From Scortum barcoo (lineage: Eukaryota; Chordata; Actinopteri; Centrarchiformes; Terapontidae): a stretch of DNA of 64,000 nt. The notes beneath the pieces were generated by a model. That model searched no databases, was not told the origin of the DNA, and saw only the letters and a program-made list of their open reading frames with translations. Positions 27,660 through 41,188 of the stretch are shown one piece after another (positions within the stretch are counted from its first letter, which is position 1; every line of letters starts with the position of its first letter). Where the stretch lies: the NCBI GenBank assembly GCA_023238725.1, contig CM041552.1:18016487-18080486 (forward strand), given 5' to 3'. Made by a program: the position numbers and the translations under genes.

Positions 27660-28710
27660 GGTTGACTGGTTTCCACATACAGCAAAACAAAAACACACAC
27701 GCTCACTCATGCACACACACTTATAACATGTTCCCAACTGTTTGCCCCACCCTGGCTCATCACACCAAGTGTCTGCTACTGCAAGCTGAACGCAAACACG
27801 ATCAGCATACTTGAGAAACACATACATGTCAATCTGTCCATGGAAGTTGCGTTTTGTGTCTGTTTGCAGCCATGAATGGACCAGATTCCCTTTAAAAAGA
27901 AAAAAAAAAAAGAAAAAGCATATCTTGGTTTTCAGAATCACCTCTCTAGTTAGACTTACACAAACACAGAGCAAACTGTAGGTGTATGGGTTGGACATTC
28001 CTTATGGGAATGAACTAGCCTTCAAGAGATTATAATCAGCAGGTTTAACTGCTCCAGATTATATATAAATATATATATTTACAGATTCTCACAACCAAAA
28101 TTATGTGTTTATTTATTTATTTATTCCAAATGAACACACAAAGCAAAGTACCAACAGACAATAGGAAAATCAGGTTAAATTCCCCCCACATTCTCAACAT
28201 TCAACCTTTTTTTATCAAAACGACTTTGTAAAAGAGGCTATTTAAGGAATTGTAAGCCCAGAAAAAGCTCTTTCACTTTCTTATGATGGCCATGTAGAAG
28301 TTCACATTTGCTTAAAGTAAGCAAAATATTCATATCTGTGTTCATTGGCCAACATACCACCTCTGTTGTGACCTTGAAATTCAGTTCTAAGTAAGTGTGT
28401 TATCTTGTTAATGTAACTTGAGAACTGATTATTTTGGATAGCTGTATACTGTATATACTGTAGATCTGGAACTGCTGCACCTTGGAGTAGTGGACTGCTC
28501 TCTTTAGCTTTTACTATGTCAGGAAGACAGAGTAAGGTTTGTAATGTTGAATTTGTATGTGAATTTGGTCTGTTTATTTCTCTACTTAGTGGTACTCTCG
28601 TGTTACACATTGGAAAAAAAAAAGCACACGATTCAGCTGTAAACTCTGTCACAGTAGAACTGAATGTATTTATCTTTTGACATCAATAAATTTCTGTGAT
28701 GTGAAATACC
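27660..28710 (+). other. sphkap: SPHKAP 3' untranslated region with poly(A) signal
   Basis: The stop codon is followed by AT-rich, non-coding sequence up to a canonical AATAAA at 28685-28690 in a context typical of a cleavage site. No other clear gene feature lies between. The 3' end is inferred from the signal only; no transcript was available. Confidence 0.6.
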
Positions 28711-29639
28711 AGCAGTCTTGATCATTCATAACATTCATCAGAAAGGCAACTAAACACTGTTTAGTAGCACATTTATCCACATTGGTATTATACTGTATTG
28801 CCAGGTTTTCCCAAAGGTACGTCCCAGACAGTAAAAAAAACAGCCATATAATCTTTGGGGAAGCTCATCCTAGATTGAATACCAGCTGGGAAGCTACTGG
28901 ATAAACATTCATTGTATTGTGCTTTCAGAAAATATTGCTTAGTGCATATACACAGAAACATTCAAGGCAGTGACAACAAAAATATCAGAGGCTTATCTTT
29001 GTTGAAAAATCCACCTAAAGTGTGGCCTAATGGAGAATTATGTGCTGTAATTATGTAGGGCGTCAATAATTGAGCTTTACGGGGGCTGGCACATGAATTT
29101 CTGAACTTTGGACAGATTTTCAATCTTTCTCCTAAACTAAGCTAATCGCTACTTGGCTTTATTAGCTAACTGACTAATGTGAGGCACAGACATCTCGGTG
29201 CTACCGATGTTCTCATAATACTCTCAGCAAGAAATGTCCCAAAATGTTAAACTATGGAAAAAATGCAGTTGAAGAATTCAAACTACTTGAGATACAGTTT
29301 TAGGAGGAAAGTTACCATACTGTTTACGCCACAGAAAGCAAAAAGCCAGGCCAGTACAACGTTAGTGAAGTCAAGGAACAAAGCCATGCTTCAAACTTCA
29401 AACTGATTCAGTAATAGGAAGATAATTAGAGAGACAAATTATATTGAGCTATCGATATATTGTTGAGCGACAATGATTTGCAACATACTACACTTTACAA
29501 TTAAGCTTTTTTTCTCTTTTATTTTGTCATTTGATTTTTTGAAACATGCCTAAGCAAGTTCTATCATACACTGCAAAAGAGAACAACTTCTGCATATCAG
29601 GAGAGCAATTTTTCACCCCAACCAATGAACAATGGGGAA

Positions 29640-30632
29640 TACCCATGGCTGGGATTTCCCGTTGTGGTACCTGGAGAGTGGAGATGATGAAGGAAATGAG
29701 GTTAACGGTCAGGCCGTCCAGTCACTGCTGGATGATAAGATGGATCCCGTGCAGATAGGCAGCACCACATCCTCCATCCTGACTTTCAAAACCATCACAA
29801 GAACATCCAGACATCAGCTTCCTTCTGAAGGCTCAACATGGACCCTGGGAAACTGCAGCTTCTTCTGGTGCACCACTGAGAGTATCCTGACTGGCTGCAA
29901 CTCCCCGCCTGGTATGGCAGCTGCATCACCCTTAAAATAAGGATCTACAGAGGGCGGCGGAAACTGCTCAGCACATCACCAGGATGTTGCTGCCATCCTT
30001 TACACCTAGAGGTGTAAGAGGTGGGTCAACACCCGGCCACTGCTCTGCCCGCTGCCGTCCATCGGGCAGTACTGCAGCATCTGGTCCCACACCAGGTCAG
30101 GGACAGGACAGTTTCATCCCTCAGGCCGTAAGACTTTTGAACTCTTGAGCTCACAAGCTCATTACTGTCACTTTACTTAACTTGCACCTTATTAATACTG
30201 TTGCCACTTCACTCCACTGCTATTACTTACATTGTCCACACTGGTTACTACCTGCTTACCTGTTTACATCCCTGTTTACCTTTTTTGTTTGTTTGTTTGT
30301 TTTTTTTACATGTTTTTACACATTTTTATCACTTTTGCATACCTGCTTCAATATTTCCATTTATTTTGTTCCATTATTTATTTATTTTTCCATTTATTCT
30401 ACATTTTGATATTTTATTTTAGTGTGTTCTGTTTATTTCATATGCTGTATTCTGTCCTCATATTCTGAATTTTTGCACTATTTTATTTCTTATGACTTAA
30501 GCTCTCCTTTTACTTGTCATATTTGCCTGCACTGTTGGAGGGGGCCTGAGATTTAAGAATTTCATGGGCATCAATTGCTTCCATGTAACTGTTTTGCATA
30601 TGACAAAAAAAGAGCTTGAATCTTGAATCACA
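29640..30632 (+). mobile_element. Degenerate L2-like non-LTR retrotransposon 3' end
   Basis: Broken frames contain motifs of the C-terminal part of L2/CR1-like reverse transcriptases: LLDDKMDP, ESILTGCNSP, SARCRPSGSTAASG, IPQAVRLLNS. A T-rich 3' region follows and ends in a TTGAATCTTGAATC tail at about 30616-30630, the short tandem tail expected of L2/CR1 elements. It is 5'-truncated and full of stops, so long dead. It lies between the converging ends of SPHKAP and DAW1. The clade assignment is from motif memory. Confidence 0.65.
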
Positions 30633-30797
30633 GATGCTGCAGATAAGACTTTTACCTAAACATTACTTCAGATTGTTCAGTTAGTAATCCACAGTCAAAA
30701 CAATATACAATAGGTCATATATGGCAAATATAAATTGTTTGTTGCTTCCATGCCATGTGCATGTCTGCCTGGGCCTCTACATGGTCATGGGACGGGG

Positions 30798-31226
30798 TCA
30801 GTACCAGATCCGGCATGTGTTATCATTGTTATCCTTGCTGCCTGCAGGAGAACACAAACATAAACAGGTGGCAGCACAGAAGGACACAGCTGCACGCGTT
30901 TCATCTAAAATGTGCAATTAAGCATTTGTAACGGCTGCTCAAGGCTACATTCTCACAGTGCATGGTTGTCAGATGTGCTCAGGGTGTGTGTGTGTGTGTA
31001 TATATAACAGTATATACCTGTAATAATAGTGTCACCCTCATAGTTGAAGGCACAGGAGAAGATTTCGTTGGTGTGCCCTTCCAGGACTTGTAGGCAGACT
31101 CCAGACTGAACATCCCATAGACGAGCTGTCTTGTCTGAGCTGGCAGTCAGGATCCTGTTGCCTTGAGGGCTGAAACAGATCTACCAAGAGAGACAGAGTC
31201 AGGGAAGTTAGTCTTATTCAGAGAGG

Positions 31227-31259
<33 letters not shown>

Positions 31260-34200
31260 TGCTTGCATGAGCAATAGAGCGAGCAAGAGAGTGCTGAATA
31301 AGAGATTATGCCAGAAGTAGTCGAAATGACAACGGGATGCAAAATGAGTGAGTTTAGAAGACTTTCACCACATCAGCAGCATTATTCCACAGAGGTCATT
31401 TGACTTTAAATACTTAAGGAGGATGATAAAGTCACCGGTGGCACTACTTAGTGAAGAGTATTATGAAAATCATGGCTGAAGCTGATTTTGTTAGATCCCG
31501 GGTTTATCGCTCCCTGAATGGTTTTATATCCCCATAGAGAAGTAAAAGAAGAGATGATTAAATGAAACCAGCTCTAGATGGCCATGAAAGTAAACCATGT
31601 TTTTATTAAAACTCTAAACTGAGCACCAAGGGGCGACCCTAGACAGGAAATGGAAACTGACTAGAGAAGAAGCTGACAAAGATAGAAGACCGGGTGAAGA
31701 AGATGAGAGTGGAAGCTCTGACAGGTACAGAAATGGAATAAACAGTTCATAATGGACAGAGAGAGAGAGAGAGAAGAAAAAGCATCAGGAAAGAGGAAAT
31801 GACAGGAAAGAGGTATAAATAAACAACTAAAGCTGTGTCCCAATTCCATATTACATACTAATTCTAACCTAATTTCCTAAAATTAAGTACATTCAAAGTT
31901 GTCAGACTACATACATACTAAGATTGATTTTGAGTGTGCTGTTGATGAATGCTATGTAACTTGAGATACCATGATCTTTGGTATATCTGCATTAAGGATG
32001 CTGGCCTCAGTGCAATAATGTGCACTCACAGAGGTTCAGACTCTTATTCATCACATGGATCATATCATATGCTACATGCTACTTGTTTTAAGTCTAGTAT
32101 ACTTTGGTAGTTTAACTTCAAGGTAACAATTTGAAAAAACAACTTTCTGCCAGGCCCAACGAAAGTGCCATTAACTCAGTCTTAACTTGCTTCTACCCCT
32201 CCAGTGTGACATTTGGATTATGACAAATCTTCTGTGCAAGAAGAACACTAATGGAGTGTGCAAGATGGGAATAATTTTTCTTACTAGAATGGACACAGCA
32301 TTCGAAAACAAAAGGTCTTATGGACATGAGATGTTGTATGCAGTAAAGGCCATACATAAACTTAGACTAAGGTCTTCGGAATCACTCATTCCATCAATAG
32401 TCCATGGAATATATATTTATATATATTTATTAGATTAAAATAACTTAAGCCAGCAAGTGAATTAACTAGTACACACATACTTATACGGGAGGAGACAAAT
32501 ATAAAGAGAAGCATGTCATGCTTAGGAAGCATGGAGAGGAGGAGGGAGAGGTGTCCTGTTAGGAAGAGATTAGTGTCATAATCCTCTGGAATGATCCTCC
32601 ATCCAGTTTCTTTATTATTGGCTGCCTGATGAGTTTCAGCAAGCAGAGGTAACTTTTCAGCCCCTCGTACACAGAAACCCTGTGAACCGAAACCCGAAGG
32701 ATGCTCACTCATGCAGAGCAAGACACCTGGAAAATGGTAAATGGTTAAAAATCCCCCCCATTAATATACAAGGTCAGTGCACGATCAAACAAAAACACAC
32801 TTTATGCCAAAGTACATACTGAGCTAAATATTCTTTTTGAGAGTGTGTGATTACATGTGACAGCAAGCATGCAACATTTTGTGCTCCAAGTTCAAAAGCT
32901 AATAACACAAGGTCAGACCATGTTCACTTATGGTCAGGAATGACAGATGGCATTTGCAATTTCTCACACAGATCTACTTAGAAAACACTGACGACCTAGT
33001 TTGGAACCCAGAGATTCAATTAGTCAGATCAAGAGAGACATCACTGCAGTCCTATGTCCTAGTTGCTGAGCTTTACCATGTGACACAGGCAGCGGAAAAC
33101 AGCCTGAAGCCCGGACTCCTGTCCCCCCACCTCAGCATCATGCTTTATGCCATGTTAACAAGGCAAGTACAGGCAATATCGTATTTACAGCACTGGCCAG
33201 GAGAGCTGTAGGTATGGACTGAGGGTCCATCAGAAAAAATCAGAACCTCATTCATACCTGTTGTTGTCTGGTGCATCCACAAACACAAAGTTGACAGTTA
33301 TAATAATACTCCCAAACATGTCTGATGATAATGTTCTAATTAAAGTTTAATTCATGGGCATTATAAAATTTTATTTCCTGTCTCCTGCCATATCAGTTAA
33401 TGTCAAAAGTTGACATGAATTAAATGTGGCCCATGCTGTTTTCCATAAGCACAATGCTGATGAAATAGTCTGTAGAGGTCTTTTGTCTAGGTCCTTCCTT
33501 ACTTCTGTGCTGCTCTCTGTGCCTTCATGTAAGGATTTTGTGACTTTACATCTTTTGAGACAAACAGCTGCACTAATCTCAATGGGACATATTTATAGCT
33601 GCAGAATGCTAAAAATAGAGGCTAATGGGCTGGGACTACGGCTCTGCATGGTGACATAACACAACTTTTCACAGACTATGACAGAGAAACCATTTTGGGT
33701 CCAGTGACTTACCTTGGAGATTTCTCCTTCATGGCCCTCCAGGATCATTAGACACTGATGTGTGCCTGCATGGAACACTCGCGCTGTGCCTGACAGAGAC
33801 AGACTACTTTATTTTACATGTCAACATGTGGATTTTGTTGCATTTAGGCCTCAGAAAACAAGCATGTACAAAAGTAAAAAGTCTGGATAAGATTTGCATC
33901 CAGGTGTGTTAAATTATGAAATCCCATATACCATATATATACTTACATATATGTATAACTTAACCTGTGATGTAAACTTTACATAATTGAATTGTTAGTC
34001 TCACCATCAGCAGAAGCAGTAGCGATGAGCTGACCATTTAAATCAAAACACACATCTAGCACTTCTTCTTTGTGTCCAACGAGGGTGGCCACGCACGTCC
34101 CACTGTCTGCCTCCCACAACTACAAATAGATACATACATACATATAACAGTCAGTGACATAATGCATACACACACAGGAAGCACAAGTAGAAAAGCTAGG

Positions 34201-37200
34201 ACACACATACATGTGAGCAAACAATATAAAGTCTCATAAAATATGCCTGCATGTAGCTGTTAGCTGTCTTTTTTATTATGGCTTTATTTTAACCATATCC
34301 CTGGAGGAATGCAGTGAGGTGGATAATTCTTACTTGTGAGCATGACTCATCTTGGCATAATTAAGGAATTAGGATTTAATTTTTCTCCTCTAAAGGATGG
34401 AGACCTTAGAGACAAGAGGTGGTGAGAGACAGGGAGTGGGGAATGGAGGAGGGTGAGGATGAATGACTAGCGCCATCCATCTCATACACCTTGAATAACT
34501 GTATTTGAAAAAGACTCAAACAAAAGCACACACAAAAAAACTTTCAGTCTCCAGCTGATGATGGTTCACCTTGCATGTTTTGTCCATGGAGCTGCTGACT
34601 ATGAGGGAGCTTTCCCAGTTAAACTGAACATTGCTGATTTCCCCTCTGTGACCAATCAGAGTGTGGACACACCTGAGAAAAAGAGAAAAAGCAGCAGTGA
34701 GTCGGTTGTGCACTCTTGTACGCAGAATCTGTGGGTGTTACATGTGCACTCTGCAGCTTAAATGATGACACACAAATCAACGCGTATGTTGCAGTGACTA
34801 TGATGATGCCTGACCTTCCTGAAGCAACATCCCATATAGCAACTGTGTGGTCGAAGGAGCCAGTGACAAGCTGATCTCCCTGTGAGTTAAAGCACAGAGA
34901 GAGGACCTCTGCAGTGTGACCCTGGATGAAATCAAAGATCAAAGAGAGCATTATCCCTTGCTGTCTCATTTTTTTCCTCTTTGAAACTCCCTATCCCTCT
35001 CTCTCACACCCTCTGTATCCCTCTATGGATGAAAATGCACATGAAAAACGCAATTTTATTTATCAAAGTAAACATACAGACGGATGCCTTAAAGGTCGAT
35101 TCTTAAACTCTTGGAATAAATAAATAAAAATGGGGCATACACTTCAGATTCTGCACTCAGTTGACTGCTGTCAGCATGATTGATTCTTCATGGTGTGAGG
35201 TACTAAAAGAACAGAGAGCTACAAAGAGTTGCTTGCTCATTGAGACAGAGCCAGCCAACCAAACAGTCACACCATTGACCCACGTGCAGTCTGCAGATCA
35301 AAGAGAGCTCGCTACTCCCCTCAGAATGGGTTATCAGCACCGTATTAGTTACAGTCACATTCTCGATATATAGGGTAGAAAAGGTGCCGGCCATCAGAGG
35401 GAGTAACAACACTCAATTTAGGAATAATTACTTATGGACGTGAATGAAAAGTTAATCAAGGCTTTGTTAATGAATAGATAGATGATACTAGAAAAAAAGA
35501 GCAAGAGAGACACTGGGATATAGTAAGAAAAGATTTCTCACAGTGAGACTGGCCACCTCCTTCCCAGTCTCCACATCCCACAGCTTGGCAGTGGTGTCCA
35601 TACTGCCTGTGGCCACCAGTGTACACTGGGGGTTGAACGCCAAGCACACCTACACAATACAAAGCTCCTTTACAGTTGCTTGTCCTGGATGCTTCAACAA
35701 AGCTAAAAATCTTTTGGCAGACATTTTTATTATCTAAGCACTGAACATAATACCAAAGTAAAACCATAAAGCTATTCAATTTAAATGCTCAGATGGTTCT
35801 GGGCCCCACTAAAGGCCAAATACTGATCATATGCAGTAGTTTTAAGCGTACAAAGCAACAACTGACCAAAAACAAACAGAAATTGAATAACTCTCAGTTA
35901 AAACATATCTTCCAACATACTATTTCTGCCATGTGTCCACGGTAGGTATGAAAACATTTGCCCGTCTCAGCACACCACAGTTTGCAGGTCTTATCAAAGG
36001 AGCCGGTGGCAATCTTGTCTCTAAGTGTTAGAAAGACACAATAAAGCAGAAAGAGAAATGATGAAAAGCCTCATTTAAAAGGCGAAATACACAAACAGGG
36101 AGTGTCAAACAGAGCAGCGTTCTCTGATGCTTAGGACAGTTTTGCTGAAGCAGCTCGTTACCCATAGGGGTTGTTGAATGCAACTGCATACACCACGTTT
36201 CGGTGACCCTCTAGCGTGTGCAGCTCTGCGCCTGAGGCCGTGTCCCAAACTCTGCATGTCCTGTCGTAGCTCCCTGTTATAAACCTGCAGAGTGTCGCAG
36301 AGTTAAGAGCAATGCAACATACAACAACACATAGCCTCTCCTGAACACCAGTGTGTCAGACTTCTGTGAGTTGCAGATGAACCTACCGTGACCCTGATTT
36401 GTCAATGGCGATGTTTGTCAGCGGCAGTATGTGCGCCTTAAGCTCCTACACAAAAGACCACAGAGAGAGATTGGGAAAAACAACCTCCATACATAATTAC
36501 TCTAACATTGATGTAATGGGAGTACCTTTCCCTCCTATTGGTGGAAGTATTTGTTCTTACTCTGACCTCTAATCTCTGACCTCCAGCCACGTAACCAACC
36601 CTGAACTCTTACAAGTTATGTATTGTGCATTCCTTAACACACTATGATACTCATGAAATACTAGTAGTTATCATGTTATCAGACTGTTGGCACGCTTACT
36701 TGGCTTCTATGCCTTAGGCCTGGTAACCTAAACACTGCTGCCCTCTAGTGCCTCTTTGGATCACTAGCTAATTTCACTACTCCAACTTTCCACAGAAAGG
36801 TAAATTACTGCATTACCAACAGGAGACACTTTATTAAGAATCTAGATCTAGTCTGTGGATTTATGTATTATTTTGGTCAGTGGTGTAAGAGTCCAGTGTC
36901 TGACCTTGACGGAACTGAAACTGTGATGATCCTGCTGGCCCAGTTTCTCCTTAAGTCGAAGTATCAGCTGCTTGACCTGATCAACGTGGGACTCTGTGAT
37001 CAGAGGCTCCGCCTGCCTGAATTCTGCCGACAACCTATCTGCGTCTGACCTGCGAGGTGGGAGAACGCAATTTTTAAACTTTTTTTCCCACACTTTTTTC
37101 AAACTTAAGATCACTTGATGACAGTCATTCAAAAAGTGACAACATGAGAGAAATTACATGCAAAATAAAAATCAGTAATTCTTAGAAGCTGGGGATGAAA

Positions 37201-37932
37201 CACAAGAGGTAATAAATTCACTCAGTTTTTCACCAAAAATATATGCACAGATTTGGTGATTTAAGCAGTTATTTATGGAGGTGAGGCAACTGTGTCTTCA
37301 TCACATATACTACGACTTATAATACGAAAACCATACATGCAACAGGATTAAATAATGCAAAGGGTGTCACCTAGTGTTAAGTATTTAATTGTTTAGTATC
37401 ACATTCAGAGCAGACGAAAGCATCTTCACATGGTGTGCTGATGATACAAACAGGGCTATTTGGACATATATCTGACTACTTTATCTTTAAAATTACAATA
37501 TTTGTGAGAAATTAATATCAGAAGGTTATTTACATATCACTCAGCTATAAGTGAGCCACAGTGTTGTTATCTAACTTTCTCAATGCCATCGTATAGGACA
37601 ACTCACGCACTCTGGAGTCAAATTCAAAATATCGATTGGTTTGGTCCACAATTGTCCATCTCTGTCATACTCCAAGAGTATACCTGAGAGACAAAAAGCG
37701 AATTAAAACAGGAAAGGCTACTCACGCCGGCTTGATTGAGTAAAGTAGCGCTAACCAGCTTAGCTAATCAACATGACGACTCCCTTAGCTGGTGCCGCAG
37801 TTACAAAATGTTACAGTGCCTGAGTTTGAAAAAACATTCCTGTACAGAAGAGCTAAGGTTAAAGTTGGTACAAACTGAATTAATTGTGTTACCCGGTGGA
37901 TAATATCTGATATATAACCGCCTGAGCCCCAT
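30798..37932 (-). CDS. daw1: DAW1, dynein assembly factor with WD repeats (complete)
   Basis: DAW1 (ODA16 in Chlamydomonas) is a cytoplasmic/ciliary beta-propeller protein needed to assemble outer dynein arms and deliver them into cilia. Thirteen coding exons in transcript order: 37893-37932, 37611-37683, 36905-37049, 36387-36445, 36162-36284, 35921-36020, 35542-35649, 34815-34921, 34570-34672, 34005-34119, 33713-33789, 31018-31180, 30798-30841. Phases agree at every junction, giving 1,257 nt and 418 residues; human DAW1 is 415. The start MGLRRLYIRYYPPG matches the family N-terminus, so the ATG at 37932 is preferred over an upstream in-frame ATG at 37989. Eight WD-type repeats are visible, with GSYDRTCRVW, GSFDKTCKLW, GSMDTTAKLW, GSFDHTVAIW, SSMDKTCKLW, TASADGTARVF, ASSDKTARLW and a final NDNTCRIW. 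Exon 2 uses a GTGCGT donor, chosen because it preserves length and frame. The C-terminus ends CRIWY. Confidence 0.95.
31181..33712 (-). other. DAW1 intron 11 (2.5 kb)
   Basis: The largest DAW1 intron, between the exons encoding EGHEGEISK and ICFSPQGN. It carries a (GT)n run at about 31230-31260 and GA-rich sequence near 31757-31775. No coding exon or transposon was recognised. Confidence 0.55.
37050..37610 (-). other. DAW1 intron 2
   Basis: Runs from a GTGCGTGAGT donor to a CACCTCGCAG acceptor on the minus strand. It is AT-rich and contains no recognised element. Confidence 0.5.
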
Positions 37933-38453
37933 GTTGCTCCTGTGTTCAACAAACAAACCGTTACTATGGCGACAGCACTCACTACGCATGCGCAGTGCGA
38001 AGAAAAAGAAACCTTCAGGACTCTTTTATCTAGTCAGAGATGAACCATGTGCCCAAGTAAGGGACGAGTGTACGAGGAATAAAGAGCATTTTGCTGCTCA
38101 GTGTTGTTGGAGAATAACTCTGAGTTCAAACTCGGATTTGGGTTGTATATGGTGAATTATTTTAATAATTAATAATTCAATAAAATTATGTTTAAGCACA
38201 CCTGTGATTAATTGAGAGACTAAATACAACCCCTTGCGCCTCATTACTTTGCACCCAGATAAGGCACCATTTATATCACAAAAGTGGAGTTGGACATGCT
38301 CTGAATGCACTTGCGCCATGCACTTGCAGACCGTCAGGAACTTAAGGGATAGCCCTGGTAGTCAGACTTCATATTAAGACCAAGGTGCTCAGGTAACGCT
38401 CCTGGGAACATAAAGCAAAGACAGGCTCTTGGAAGTTCTGCTGAGTTGAAAGC
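37933..38453. other. Intergenic: DAW1 promoter to SLC19A3 copy 1
   Basis: A divergent interval of about 520 bp. Apart from the X-box it holds AT-rich sequence. From about 38350 it is homologous to the 5' flank of copy 2 (47305-47380), marking the left end of the tandem duplication. In human, as I recall, the CCL20 gene lies between SLC19A3 and DAW1; no chemokine-like exon is seen here. Confidence 0.5.
37960..37973 (-). promoter_or_regulatory. daw1: RFX X-box in the DAW1 promoter or 5' UTR
   Basis: GTTACTATGGCGAC on the plus strand fits the palindromic X-box consensus RYYNYY-N(1-3)-RRNRAC with a 2-nt spacer. It ends 28 bp upstream of the DAW1 ATG. RFX2/3 and FOXJ1 commonly drive motile-cilium genes through such sites, which fits DAW1. 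Factor binding itself is inferred. Confidence 0.7.
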
Positions 38454-38739
38454 ATGAGCTGGTGGGCCAAACCGAAGTCCTCCGGGTGGGCTTATCCCGC
38501 TGCAGTCCTCTCACTGTATGTATATAACTGCAGGTTTGCAGAGCCCTTTTATGCAGCATACTTTATTGGACCAAACGAGCATCTCTGGAGAAGTGGTACA
38601 CATAGAGTTACTCTACAGCCTATACACATCTTTTATTAGGAACACGTATCTGAATCTGACTGCCCTTGAGAAATGGATTATGCACGCAGTAGACTAGCAA
38701 TAGAAACTTCTTGTAATGTCTCGTCAGATCTGTTGAGTT

Positions 38740-39090
38740 TTGTCTGTCATGTTTTCTGTTTCCTGTCCTGGCATGTCCTTTTATTTTGAAACCCTAACTC
38801 TCCTCTCGTTTCAGGTCCCTTGACTTCCCCTCATTGTGTGTTCCCGCCGGTGTGATTGTCTATCCCCGCCCCTGATTGTTTCCACCTGTTTCCCATTACC
38901 TCTTGTATATATTGTCTGCGTCTCCCCTGTCTTGTTGCCAGATCGTTCTCAACCTTTGCCATGTCAAGATCACGCTCTTCATGTAAAGATTACCAGAAAG
39001 ATCTCGCTCAATTAAAGTGCATTCCAAATCTCACTTTGCCTGGTTTGTGCATACGTCCTGCATTTGGGTCTGCCTGCCTTGTGCCATCGT
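38740..39090 (+). mobile_element. LTR-like retroelement fragment
   Basis: Contains a TATATA motif, an ATTAAA signal and the pyrimidine-rich TTTCCACCTGTTTCCCATTA-type text common in Ty3/gypsy-type fish LTRs. It interrupts intron 1 of the pseudogene. A related block occurs inverted at 40640-40930. The boundaries and class are uncertain. Confidence 0.4.
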
Positions 39091-40639
39091 AACACTTCTG
39101 TCTAGTTTCTGGATCATGATTCTTGTTCTCTGGTGCTTGGGACTTCCCGTAGGTGACCAAATAACTGTACCCTATTCGGATGTATTCCCAGCTGGCCTTT
39201 CTTTTCCCTGTCTTTCTCCTGACTGACCTTCTGGCATAAGGTCCTCATTATGGTACAGGGGCTCGTCCTGGTCACCAACTACTTCCTGCTCTACTTTGCC
39301 CCGGGTCTGCCTCCTGTGATACTCCTACAGGTCTGCTGACAGACTTTTAAAAATTATGGAATAATAATAATCTCTAATGTCAGACTTATGTACCAAATAC
39401 TGGTCTCCCTGACAGGTAGGGCGTCCTAACTAACTAACAATAAGCAATTAATAATTCAAACATAACAACTAGATAATTATAGTATCTCTACATCTTCTCC
39501 ACATTAAGGTGAAGAACACTCCTCTAGAAATATGATAATACCTCTGAATACAAAAAGTCTACAAATATTTATAACAATATTAGCTCCAAAGACTATTCTG
39601 AAGGAACTGCAGTGAACTATGCTTTAAATTTAACACTGCAGTGTAAACACTGACGAAGCATGAACCCGAACCATCAGGAGTGGACCTCTTCTATCACTTC
39701 AATGCTATCACTTGGGATTGCAAGTATGGCTTTTCTTGTCTCCTTCTGGCTGCCCATGCCCCAGAGGAGCCTGTTCTTCAAAGGGAAAAAAGCTGCAGCT
39801 GTGGGCTTGCAGTCCCGGCAGGAGGGGCCACTGGGAGCAGACGGGCACGATTGATGGATACCCATGAAGTTGGCTTGGGGAGAGGGAAGATGGAGCATAA
39901 TTGCAATGCTGGCTGGTGCAGCAGGGAAAACGTGGTGACGATGGGCCATAAACTTTGGCACAGTTTCAAGGAGTTGTATTCTCCCAGGATTTTTTTGCTT
40001 TTATCTCTTATAGATCAAACAAATCTGCTGAGCACACACCTTTTCCACATTGTCCTTTATCATAGTTTAATGAATGTGTACCTCAGCAAATTAACAAATT
40101 AGAAGATTATTAATTGTGGTGTTATAATGTGGCTATAATATAATGACATATAATTCCTATATTAGTCATTTTTAGATAGAACTAACAATCTTCTAGTTAC
40201 TATCGTGATTATAATCTGTTTCAATTATGACTATCATGCAGGCATGTAATCTACTGGTTTTTAACTACATCCAGCTAATGTGGGACCATATAGAACCATC
40301 TGCCACATCATCCATCTACGACAGATGTGTGGAAGCTGCCTGCCCTCTTGTGGGTAAGACCTGGTGTGTGATAGAGAGCTACTTTTATCTGATTTAATAT
40401 CATCATATACAGTACCTGAAGAAAACTTCTGGTACTTTTTGATATTTTTCTTAATGTCAATAAATTCCATGAAATCAACAAGGAATTTATCCCACTAACT
40501 CTTGCCTGTGTATCCAAGGTTATCGAATGCCTAGAGATGGGAGGTCAAATAAAAAAAACAATCCTTACCCACAAAAAAGGTTCAGTACACAGTAAATGAG
40601 TCAGTTAGGAGAAGGCAAAGATGAGGTCAGGAAAGCTAG

Positions 40640-40930
40640 ATAGAAAGAAAAACAGGAACACATAGCACTTGGAAGGATTGCTGGAACATTTGACACTTGG
40701 GTTCACAGACGACCTGGCGCTGAAAGAAGGGAACACACAGACTAAATACACTAGGGAGGAAGGATAATGAGGGACAAGTGAAACTAATTGGGGCAGGGTA
40801 GCTAATCACACTGGTGGGGAAACACATAAAGGCAGGATGTGAAGTATCCAAGAGGAGACGTGAGTAACATAAAATAAAACAGGAAACTATGAGTGAATGC
40901 AATACTGAAAATTATAACAGGGTGTGACGT
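40640..40930 (-). mobile_element. Inverted relative of the 38740-39090 element
   Basis: Its reverse complement contains CCCCACCAGTGTGATTAGCT followed by CCAATTAGTTTCACTTGTCC. This parallels CCCGCCGGTGTGATTGTCTA and CTGATTGTTTCCACCTGTTT in the 38740-39090 block. Probably a second LTR of the same family in the opposite orientation, inside the pseudogene. Confidence 0.4.
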
Positions 40931-41188
40931 AACACTAACGTTTTGTCGGTCATCCACCAGAAACATTTTAAGATTTTTAACTTAATACTTTTCATTTTGA
41001 CATCATTTTGAACCGTAATCATTATTATTATTACTATATAGCATCAGGGGCGATTGTAAGATTAGGCTGGATACAAAATGCACCTTAAACTCTATGTAGA
41101 ATTAATATCTGCTGCATCATCTAGGTGTTGTGCTACGTCTGAGACTAAATGTTACACCTAGTCAAAGCTAGCCGTAAAGTGTAAACTC

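Noticed and set aside
37602..37610. Alternative DAW1 exon 2 donor GTGAGT at 37606
   Set aside because: It has a better consensus, but joining it to exon 3 breaks the frame with an immediate stop. The GTGCGT donor four bases earlier restores frame and family length.
37801..37989. Upstream in-frame ATG of DAW1 (MRSECCRHSNGLFVEHRSN extension)
   Set aside because: Orthologues begin at the MxL...RYYPPG methionine, and the extension would place the X-box in coding sequence.
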